DNA of 64,000 nt from Branchiostoma floridae (Eukaryota; Chordata; Leptocardii; Amphioxiformes; Branchiostomatidae). The notes beneath the pieces are model-generated. The model was not told the DNA's origin, ran no database searches, and saw nothing but the letters and a program-made list of their open reading frames with translations. The position numbers and the translations under genes are program-made. Below, one piece after another: positions 57,401 through 64,000 of this stretch. Location of the stretch: NCBI RefSeq assembly GCF_000003815.2, contig NC_049979.1:30071768-30135767 (forward strand). Direction: 5' to 3'. The first letter of the stretch is position 1. Each line of letters starts with the position of its first letter.

Positions 57401-59205
57401 GTCTGTCTTCCAACGTTCAACCAATCAATGTCCAAATAGTTATAAAGCCGCCTTATAGTTTAGCGTGTGCATGTGGAGACGCGATGAATTGTGCTCTACG
57501 TCAAAGTTTAAAATTCCAAAAGTATAGGGGGTATGCTACCTACATACCAAATATCAGGTAAATTTGTTATTCCCTTCTTGAGTTATCCTCGTCAGAAGAT
57601 TTTGACCAAAATACCCCTGCAGTTCCAGAGCAACCTGCTAGAGGGCCCAAATATGCACCACATATTCCTTATGTCACAAGCTATCTGCCATTCAAAAGTC
57701 CAGACCATAGCATACCCACTTCAACAGATCCAAAAAAATGAATTTCTGCTACAGTACCAAGGCCACATACTGGGGGGGGGGGGCAAATTTACCTTGACCT
57801 TTGTCTTTCTAACACCTTCTTTCAAACCAAATATCATCGTAATCCATTTAGAGGTTGTTGAGTTATGCTCACAACAAAATCCGGACACACAGACAGACAG
57901 ACACATACACACACACACAGACACACCCGAAAATATATCTCCATTTTCAATGTCTCACAATAGAGTTATAGGATGATGGTGGGATCAGGGTTATCTAAGG
58001 GCGTTGGAAGGTCGGCCCGACACCTATTTTACCCCGAACAGAGCTAAGAAAAAAAAAAACTATTCCCCAAGACTCGGCCGTCAGACGATTGCCTCTGACG
58101 TGCTCTCTCTTGTTCATGAAAAAAATAATATAAGACTTTTGGCTAAACACTACTACTGGGCCATTTAAACTTTTAATTTTGTTTTGTTTTAAGGCGACTC
58201 CACTATGCGGCAGTGGTACGTTCGTCTACAGCAGGTAGTGCAGTTAAAGGGCATTGCCAGGGCATGGGCAGGTATGTCAACTTTTAAAACATCATACGAA
58301 TGTGCGATGAGTGATAAAAACGTTTCGGGCCTGAACCAGAAATAAGGTGCAGTCTATATACTTGAGAAAATCAATAGGTATAAGTTGTGAAAAAACAACG
58401 GGAACTGTTATCAGAGCCTTGTAGTCAATTTAGTTGGACATTTAAACATGTTTTATTAGGAATATCTCCGTATTTTTTTTACTAGAAACAAAGTTGGAAT
58501 CTGACATGTCTGACTGCCAGAAGAACTATTTAATCCACTAACCTCAATTGTCTATGTTTTTTCTTCCCCTTTACGTAATGTCACGGGGTGTTGCTTTTTC
58601 AACGAAAAAATGTCTCAAGAATTATACTACTGATTCGTGTTTCCTTTGTTGTTACAGCTAAATCTGGTGGAAACAAACTATCACATGACGGGGGAAAGTA
58701 CAACACCCATTGGAACATCTCAGTTCATTACCGGTTCCACCACTTCCCTTTTCAAATAGGCCATTGGGATTTCTTTAACAATTACCGGTACTTGGCCGAC
58801 GTGCTTGATGAAATTCAAGAAGGCCCAAACATGGTCATAGCCGTCGGTCTATGGGCTCACTTTACCTCAGAGCCACTGGGCATGATCCGGTCCCGACTTT
58901 ACGCCATACGGGGCGCAATACACCGTCTCCTGCACAGGAGTCCCGGCACGCGAGTTTTCGTGAGAACTGGAACAACACGAGAACACCACGCCGGAAGACT
59001 GGCGTACTACTTGATAGGGAGCGACTGGCTCGCTTACCAGGTTACCGAGGTTATACGAGAGGTGTTCCGAGCTGATCCAGGCGTGGTTGTGTTGGACACG
59101 TGGGACATGAGCGTGTGTCAGCCGGGATCAGACAGCATTCACCCAGATCAAGCTATGGTTGATAGTCAACTAAACATAATGCTATCACATATATGCCCAA
59201 CATAG
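54100..59205 (+). CDS. NXPE-family protein (neurexophilin-like plus PC-esterase domain), five exons
   Basis: A spliced gene with exons at 54100-54483, 54722-55050, 57171-57391, 58194-58271 and 58658-59205. All introns are GT-AG and the phases (0, 2, 1, 1) keep one frame to the TAG stop, about 520 residues in all. Residues below count from ATG 54094. Residues about 55-145 match the NXPE neurexophilin-like domain (GDVLTASVVARDKKGRPKTY, then GGDFF at 86-90, DHCNGTY, LVHVSEAV). The C-terminal half is a GDSL-like PC-esterase: GDSTMRQW (314-321), VGLWAHF (402-408) and DSIHP (498-502), supplying the expected nucleophile Ser, Asp and His. NXPE proteins are usually secreted or membrane-anchored glycoproteins. 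No signal peptide is visible, so an upstream first exon is probably missing from this model, and 54098-54099 would serve as its acceptor AG. Whether the enzyme is active, and its substrate, are unknown. Intron 2 contains two family D elements. Confidence 0.87.
54722..55050 (+). CDS. NXPE gene, second recognised exon
   Basis: The acceptor is CACCTGTGTCAG. The peptide IKIQLVHVSEAVAVLQRVRE continues the domain, followed by a Cys-rich part (CYSS, LCDF, WICQKP, CSTLGQC). The donor is AA-GTAAGT, phase 2. Confidence 0.88.
55292..55700. mobile_element. Family D fragment in NXPE intron 2
   Basis: It starts TTAACCCTATCAAGACTAGG and carries TTACGTCATCTCATTAGC near 55480. The right half fades out near 55700, and its far end is not visible. 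Confidence 0.7.
55812..56692. mobile_element. Family D element in NXPE intron 2, complete, inverted
   Basis: Both TTAACCCTATCCAGATGGG and CAGTCTGGATAGGGTTAA are present (881 bp). It has GTTGCCATGGCAAC (55984-55997), CCAAGATGGCGGATAGC near 56359 and two TGACGTCAT sites near 56387-56405. At 56041-56044 it keeps the single TTAA into which B2 inserted in D6. Confidence 0.9.
57171..57391 (+). CDS. NXPE gene, third recognised exon
   Basis: The acceptor CAACACACAG at 57170 is the only nearby AG in the required frame. The peptide PYLETELELVTKKPIRVLEK leads to LPPCTGNTSSFEYWSGNVSK and RRCLANKTIYLHG, the usual approach to the GDS block. The donor is G-GTACGT, phase 1. Confidence 0.86.
57392..58193. 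other. NXPE intron 3 with simple repeats
   Basis: It contains a G12-type run near 57776 and an (ACAC/GACA)n tract at about 57885-57927. Plus-strand frame 57533-57976 is a frame across repeats, not a gene. Confidence 0.7.
58194..58271 (+). CDS. NXPE gene, GDS-block mini-exon
   Basis: A 78-bp exon after the TTTTAAG acceptor. It encodes (G)DSTMRQWYVRLQQVVQLKG with the predicted catalytic serine. The donor is GCAG-GTATGT, phase 1. Confidence 0.88.
58658..59205 (+). CDS. NXPE gene, last exon (esterase C-terminal part)
   Basis: The acceptor is TTGTTACAG. It begins KSGGNKLSHDGGKYNTHWNI and holds VGLWAHF and GSDSIHPDQAMVDSQLNIML, ending HICPT-stop. The 74-codon frame at 58851-59075 is a shadow in another frame. 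Confidence 0.9.
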
Positions 59206-59206
59206 A

Positions 59207-59300
59207 TCTTTGAGGCTGTGTGAGGTGGTTTATGCCTATCGCCAAATTCGGTGACAAACGTTACCAACACGAGTACGATGGTTGCCATGGTTATATTATG
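59207..59300. repeat. Dispersed repeat in the NXPE 3' region
   Basis: GAGGCTGTGTGAGGTGGTTT through AACGTTACCAACACGAGT and GGTTGCCATGGTTATATT matches 2998-3095. It begins two bases after the stop codon. Confidence 0.75.
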
Positions 59301-60549
59301 ATTATATTATATACGCATTAAACATATATTTAACAAAATATCATACATTAACATATAATATTCCAGCAAGTTTTTATTGATGACGTCCTCTGCAGACGGC
59401 AAAAAATAGTGAGATGGCTAAATTTCCCAATTATACGCACTAAATGTAAACAAAAGAATTGAAGCGAAGAAACATGCTTTTACAGCCTACAAGTCATTGA
59501 TTTCTGTATTCAAGACGTGTACTAATGTGTGCAAATCCAAAGGCTGCAAATTACACCCAAATACCCGAAAATATTACCAGCACATCATCCCTACCGAATT
59601 TGGTGATCGTTACACAAGCCGTTTTGAACATCCGAAGAGCCGTCAAAAGGATCCCAAAATAGCCCAGTCTAAATAAGGTTAAGATCTGAAAACCGTTTCA
59701 TCATTGTTGCTGAACAATGTTTATGTGTTTATGTGACTTTACATTTGGGACGGCAATAGCTCAGTATTGTTGCTCAATAGTTTTATCTTATTTTTTTAGT
59801 TTCTTTTCCTGTATATACATGTACAGAAAAAATACCTTTGGAACGGCATCATCTAACCATTGTTACCCTCCAATATTTATAATGTAACAATTCTTTAAGT
59901 TTGTGACTGCATCACCTAGCTCCAGCGCACAGTAAGTCAGTTTAGCCCTGATAAAAATAACAGATTATCGTCGAAACGTTGGCTCTTAATCAAACCCATG
60001 GTTGTGCATAAAAAAGTTGTAATAAAAAAACAAAGTCCTTTTTTGTTCCTTACATAGTTCTTTTGTACATTAATCATGATAAAGAGAAGATGTCGTAGAT
60101 GTATAAGCCATGAATATCTTTTACTATGATTTGCTCAATAGAAATATACGCTATTCAAATAATATGTATTTTATTCAAACTAAACTCTTCTAATGAAATA
60201 CATATTCTAAAAAGGAAACTACAGAATAGTGTTGAAAAGGGCAGATATTAAATGTTACATTGATTAACAAAATCCGTGGATAGACAAGAGTTCGGATACC
60301 TTATATCTGCATAAAAAAAGTTTAATCAAACGACTCAAATATACATAATCGATGCTTGGTCATGCAAACCTTTGAAGAACATGCACCGTTCGCAAGTATT
60401 ATTATTCAATCTTTTATATACTACGTAGATTTAGGGTTGCAACTTTACATTAATTATGGTAATTAGGGACGAACTTGCAACATCAATACCGAATAAAAAT
60501 TAGTAACGAATGTTTCACCAGCTACAAACTAAATACAAAACAGGTATTT
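59301..60549. other. AT-rich region with a D-type end and a possible decayed hammerhead
   Basis: 59585-59682 resembles a D/E right end (AAGCCGTTTTGAACATCCGA, AGTCTAAATAAGG-TTAA). 59947-59985 reads AGCCCTGATAA, a variable stem, then CGAAACGTTGGCT. This resembles a hammerhead core (CTGANGA ... GAAA) with one core base changed, as in Penelope-like elements. An AATAAA-like A-rich tail follows (60013-60030). Nothing else is assigned. Confidence 0.4.
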
Positions 60550-61419
60550 GAGTTTATGTTACAGCTATTTTCTTACAGAAATAAAATCTTATGCTATGTA
60601 GAATATTTTTTCATATTTAATTATGCATAAATTATGTTAATGTGATGACGCAATGGACATACATCTAAGATGGCGGACCGTATGAGCAGATCAAGTATAA
60701 CTTTCTTATTATCCCTAATAAGCTGTAACTACCTGGTGTTCTTCCTGCGCTGTGATTGGCTTGTCCATGTGAAGCTATCTATGTAAGGCAAAAGCTGACT
60801 AATTACTGCGTAGTTAGACAGACTCATCCGCATAGCCTGGTAGATCGGCGAAAGGTAAACTATGAGTACAGAAAGAGATGGGAGGGAGACACGAGAGGAG
60901 TGATGTTTGGAATTGGTACAATTCTGAAATGCTTGATATGTATTTGCGTTAAGTTTGTAAGATAACGAACGGATTTTATTAAGGCTGGTTTTAATGTATA
61001 GAAATGTGAATGGCGGCGCAATTCAGCGTAGTACTGCTGCTATGCCGTGCATCTGTAATAAAACGTGTCAAATTTGTCTAGACGAGGGTCGAACAATTTC
61101 AGTCCTCCCTCCCCTCCCACCCAACATCCGTTTTAACAGAGGAAAATGGATTCGAATCATTTCGCCGCGCGACTCCAGGCACTACCCCATAGCTTCATAT
61201 GGATGAGCCGGTCACTGCGCAGGAATAATAGGTAACTATTCTTTCATCAAAAAGCGTTTAAATTAACCTTTGTAGTCTAATTTCCGTTGCCTTTTGCCAT
61301 TATTTATAGCTAAAATGTACTTTTGAAAATTCAAGGAGGTGAATATAAGATGGCGGAGCCAAACTAGTATCTAAGATATGCATGAAGTCATTTAAAAATT
61401 ATAATAGACACGAAACAAC
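60550..61419. mobile_element. Family E fragment E3, twice interrupted
   Basis: The left part (ATTATGCATAAATTATGTTAA, GATGACGCAAT, TAAGATGGCGGACCGTATG) and right part (TTTCCGTTGCCTTTTGCC, ATAAGATGGCGGAGCC, GATATGCATGAAGTC) align with E2 (about 29130-29510). Element M splits it, and the LTR retrotransposon cuts off its right end. Confidence 0.75.
60742..61225. mobile_element. Element M, short inverted-repeat transposon in E3
   Basis: The ends TTCCTGCGCTGTGATTGGC and the reverse complement of GCCGGTCACTGCGCAGGAA match at 16 of 19 positions. It lies where E1 and E2 are continuous, so it is an insertion. It contains no transposase; frames 60756-60965 and 60994-61206 are incidental. The target duplication is not clear. 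Confidence 0.65.
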
Positions 61420-61581
61420 TGTTAGATTACTTAGATATATAGAATAGCCTACCCCCCTCAAGAATGGAACAGCCCAGGGTGGAATGTGGAGTTTCCGAGA
61501 ATACACTCACATGGACTTAGATGTGTGTGTCAGTGTGCTTATTTATCCCTGAGTAAAGAGGGACGGAAAGTAAGCTTAACA
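61420..61581 (+). repeat. 5' LTR of a copia-like retrotransposon
   Basis: 162 bp from TGTTAG to TTAACA, the TGTTA...TAACA termini typical of LTRs. It has a possible TATATAG near 61435 and sits directly upstream of the primer binding site. No second LTR was found within the window, so the 5-bp target duplication cannot be checked. Confidence 0.75.
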
Positions 61582-61582
61582 A

Positions 61583-61594
61583 TGGTAGCAGAGG
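61583..61594 (+). promoter_or_regulatory. Primer binding site, initiator-Met tRNA
   Basis: TGGTAGCAGAGG is the exact complement of the 3' end of animal initiator methionine tRNA including CCA. It lies one base after the LTR. Use of this tRNA fits copia-type elements but is not exclusive to them. Confidence 0.85.
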
Positions 61595-61643
61595 GTGCAA
61601 CTCTGGACATTTAGAGTCGACGGTCCGGGTCTCTAGGTCTCTG

Positions 61644-63467
61644 GTGTCGACAGTGCCCGATTTCTCGGACGTTTTCTGTGCACAGGCTTCGAGCGCGACC
61701 TTTCCAAGATGGCGACGTGTGCACGGACTCCCACTCTTCGATCTTACTCTTAAAACTTACGAGCAATACAGGTTTGAAATCCAGTGTTGGAACCAGGTCA
61801 CAAAGATTCCCAAGAAACAACGTGGCATCGAGATCCTTCTCAGTCTAACCGAAGGGCCGAAGGATGAGTTTGGGACAAGGGCATTCCTCTCCTCCCGGCT
61901 TGCCATGGAGGACATGACGGCCGAGGACGGCTATGACAAAGTTCTCGCCAAACTGGATGAACATCTCCGGCGTGACGATACGGGAAGATTATGGGAATCC
62001 TTTGTGAACTTTGACAAGTTTCAACGTACCAAGGACATGTCGGTGAGTGAATATATATCCCGATTTGACAATCTATATCATCAGCTAAACAAGACGGGCG
62101 ACGTGACCCTCCCCGCAAGTGTATTGGGATTATTGCTTATCCGCCGGGCGAATCTCACCCCTGATGAATCGAAACTGGTTCTCACCGGTCTGGATTATAC
62201 AAAGGAGGACACGACGCTTTTTGTCCAAGCCAAAGCCTCTTTGCGCAAGTTTTCGGATAGTCTTGTAGCGCCCTGTACGTTAGCCTCCAGTTCGGATATG
62301 GGTGCTTTTTCGATGCCTCGTGTCAAACAAGAGATCGTAAACGTGGCAGACCGGGAGGTGTACCAGACCGCCCGTGGGGGGTTCACAAAATGGAACCGGA
62401 AGCCTAATCAAAACAAGTCAGCCGGGAGGGGTCGGAGTGCACAAGATGGCGGCGGCCAGGACTACCGTGAATATAGGTCAGGGGGTCAAAGGTCGACTTC
62501 ACGGGAATCTGGCCATCGTAACCCCAGGTCAAGAAATGGAGATTATCTTCGATGTTATGAGTGTGGTTCGTTCAAACATTTGCGCGACTCCTGCCCACAT
62601 GCGACGACAGAGGAGGTCTATACAACAGAGACTGAAGCTCAGTTGGATGAAGGTACCAAGTTTACAGTGATGTATACCCATGGTGCTTCCGAGTGCATGA
62701 TGTCGGAAGGGTCCGTAGAGGATGCGTTATGTGCTGTCCTCGACTCGGCATGTTCCTCCACTGTATGCGGTCGTGCCTGGTTGTATAAGTACTTATCGGT
62801 TTTGGATAAGACGGCACGGGTGAATGTCACACGAGACACCAGTTCCCATGTATTCAAGTTTGGAGGGGACGAGATATTACCTTCCTTGGGAAGATACCGA
62901 ATCCCTGCGAACATAGCTGACAGACAGGTGCTGATATCAACCGATGTTGTAAACCGGGACATTCCGTTACTGCTGTCTTTAGATGCCATGAAGACGGCCG
63001 GTGTGGTACTGCACACGCAGGAGGACAGGGCCACAATATTTGGCAAGAACGTCGACCTCAAGTTGACGGCAACTGGCCACTACTGTGTTCCCTTAGTGGA
63101 TAAGCCACACGGGGTCAATAAGGTGTTCACAGTGACCCAGGGAACTGATAAGAGCAAGTGCCATGCAGAGGATAGTGCTCCGTCAGCAGCAGCACTGCCA
63201 CATAAAGAGCTAGCTGCCCTCCAAGTCAAGCACGCAGCACAGATTGCAAGTCTTAAGACTGATCTCCAGACTGCCCAAGTTAACATTGCTGATCTCAAGG
63301 AGAAAAATGCCACACTGACCAAAGCCAATCAAGAACTCAAATCTCTAGGTGAGCAGACAGAGGATGACGTTTCACAGTTGCAATTGTTGACTGATCAGCT
63401 GAGATATGAGAACAGCTCCATGAGAGAAGTGATGGGTTTACGGAAAAGCCTGGGCCCAGCAGGCTAG
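61644..63467 (+). CDS. Retrotransposon Gag-protease polyprotein with C-terminal coiled coil
   Basis: An open frame of 607 codons right after the LTR and primer site. Residues 28-210 resemble a copia-like Gag (LFDLTLKTYEQYRFEIQCWN; MSVSEYISRFDNLYHQLN). A basic linker leads to a CCHC zinc knuckle (C304, C307, H312, C317). The stretch AVLDSACSSTVCG (364-376) looks like a retroviral-type aspartic protease active site, with DSA instead of DTG/DSG. IPLLLSLDAMKTAGVVL (440-456) fits the protease's second half, and TGHYCVPL closes it. In related polyproteins a GAG-pre-integrase and integrase region would follow. Here residues 518-597 form a Leu/Ile heptad coiled coil and then a stop. No integrase or reverse transcriptase is seen downstream. 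The frame opens with GTG; the first in-frame ATG is at 61905 and an out-of-frame ATG with good context lies at 61709, so the true start is unclear. It may be a dead element, a non-autonomous one, or a captured host-like gene. Confidence 0.78.
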   Translation: MSTVPDFSDVFCAQASSATFPRWRRVHGLPLFDLTLKTYEQYRFEIQCWNQVTKIPKKQRGIEILLSLTEGPKDEFGTRAFLSSRLAMEDMTAEDGYDKVLAKLDEHLRRDDTGRLWESFVNFDKFQRTKDMSVSEYISRFDNLYHQLNKTGDVTLPASVLGLLLIRRANLTPDESKLVLTGLDYTKEDTTLFVQAKASLRKFSDSLVAPCTLASSSDMGAFSMPRVKQEIVNVADREVYQTARGGFTKWNRKPNQNKSAGRGRSAQDGGGQDYREYRSGGQRSTSRESGHRNPRSRNGDYLRCYECGSFKHLRDSCPHATTEEVYTTETEAQLDEGTKFTVMYTHGASECMMSEGSVEDALCAVLDSACSSTVCGRAWLYKYLSVLDKTARVNVTRDTSSHVFKFGGDEILPSLGRYRIPANIADRQVLISTDVVNRDIPLLLSLDAMKTAGVVLHTQEDRATIFGKNVDLKLTATGHYCVPLVDKPHGVNKVFTVTQGTDKSKCHAEDSAPSAAALPHKELAALQVKHAAQIASLKTDLQTAQVNIADLKEKNATLTKANQELKSLGEQTEDDVSQLQLLTDQLRYENSSMREVMGLRKSLGPAG

Positions 63468-64000
63468 CCTGCAGGCTAGCCAGGCCACCCTTTTTGGGCC
63501 CCAAGGCTATTGATGGGGTTTGACCCATAGTAGATTTTTTAAAACCTAAAACTGGGTAACCGACAATTCCAGTGCATGCAGGGTGCATTGGACAGAAGGC
63601 AACAGTTTCGTCATATCTATGGGGGATTGGGGTTCAATGGTTTACAGCAATGAACAATCAACATCAACTACTGCCAACAATCAACATCAACTACTCCAAG
63701 GGTTATTGGTACATTTACTTTTCCTTAAGCTATACTGGCAGTCATTCCTACAATACTTATAGTGGCTATCAATAATTGTCCTGCATGAGAGAAACGAATA
63801 GCACAAACAACACTAACGTTACACACTGATGTAGCACTGATCTTAATGATCATATTTTAAGACACTCCCCCAAAATGTAGGATATGCAATATATGGATGT
63901 CGGGGAGCCCCTACGACCACTGAGGTTACGGGCCGTGAGTGAGTGAGTGAGTGTGCAATATATCGCAATGCAGGAGAATGACGGATTCGCGGAAGTGCAG
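63468..64000 (+). other. Region after the Gag-protease frame
   Basis: CAGGCTAGCCTGCAGGCTAGCC just after the stop is a small palindromic repeat (63458-63481). ATCAACATCAACTACT is repeated near 63657 and 63680. A (GTGA)n tract lies at 63936-63950. No integrase, reverse transcriptase, polypurine tract or LTR was recognised before the window ends. Confidence 0.5.

Noticed and set aside
57533-57976. 147-codon frame following NXPE exon 3
   Set aside because: It overlaps the exon end in another frame, then runs through a G run and an ACAC repeat in the intron.
61840-63328. Minus-strand and alternate-frame ORFs over the Gag-protease region
   Set aside because: They are shadows of the 607-codon plus-strand frame and have no recognisable features.

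Overview
The window looks like animal genomic DNA, most probably from a cephalochordate (Branchiostoma). The reasons are an NXPE-family gene with canonical GT-AG introns, a tRNA-derived SINE, several LINE relics, a copia-like LTR element and a very dense load of short DNA transposons. The species assignment is inference. There are no operons, ribosome binding sites or other prokaryotic features.

Positions 1-45,000 are almost entirely repeats. The base layer is a diverged tandem satellite of about 78 bp per unit, roughly 20 kb in total. It has been broken up by many non-autonomous DNA elements. Nearly all of these are flanked by TTAA, and most have ends starting TTAACCCT, which is the signature of piggyBac-type (TTAA-specific) transposition. 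I name the families here by letter: A (TTAACCCTCAAGCACCCG), B (TTAACCCTCAAACCACCG), C (TTAACCCTCATCCGACCG), D (TTAACCCTATCCAGACNGGG), E and K (D-like, CCCTATTCAGACC), F (TTAAGAG), H (TTAAAGGGACATAATG), J (TTAAAGACCAA) and L (TTAAGGCCTGTGACA). Elements are nested up to three deep (D[B[J]]), and intact empty sites elsewhere in the window show that TTAA is the target. G is a further dispersed family carrying a 174-bp tandem repeat, I is a TA-flanked family and M is a 0.5-kb inverted-repeat element. A second tandem repeat of about 51 bp lies at 34.2-35.2 kb, followed by a dead LINE at 35.7-37.3 kb.

Positions 45,000-53,560 hold further debris: LINE tails, a LINE ORF1-like reading frame at 46.6-47.0 kb, a GGAA microsatellite, and elements G, E, D, H and two B copies side by side.

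Positions 54,100-59,205 contain the one convincing host gene. It is a five-exon NXPE-family gene (neurexophilin-like domain followed by a PC-esterase domain) with compatible splice phases and a complete GDS...DxxH esterase signature. Its second intron carries two D elements. The first exon, expected to encode a signal or membrane anchor, was not found.

Positions 60,550-64,000 contain an E element interrupted by a 0.5-kb inverted-repeat element (M) and then by an LTR retrotransposon. The latter shows a 162-bp LTR, an initiator-Met tRNA primer site and a 607-codon gag/protease reading frame. That frame ends in a coiled coil where the integrase region would be expected.

The most interesting signals are in the TTAA elements. 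Families A, B, D and E share an internal cassette: a GTTGCCATGGCAAC palindrome, then about 115-160 bp further on a block of about 50 bp combining ATAAATTATGCTAAT, TGACGTCAT and CAAGATGGC. Families A, B and C share three copies of a GGGGTCM-N4-KGACCCC palindrome at conserved places.
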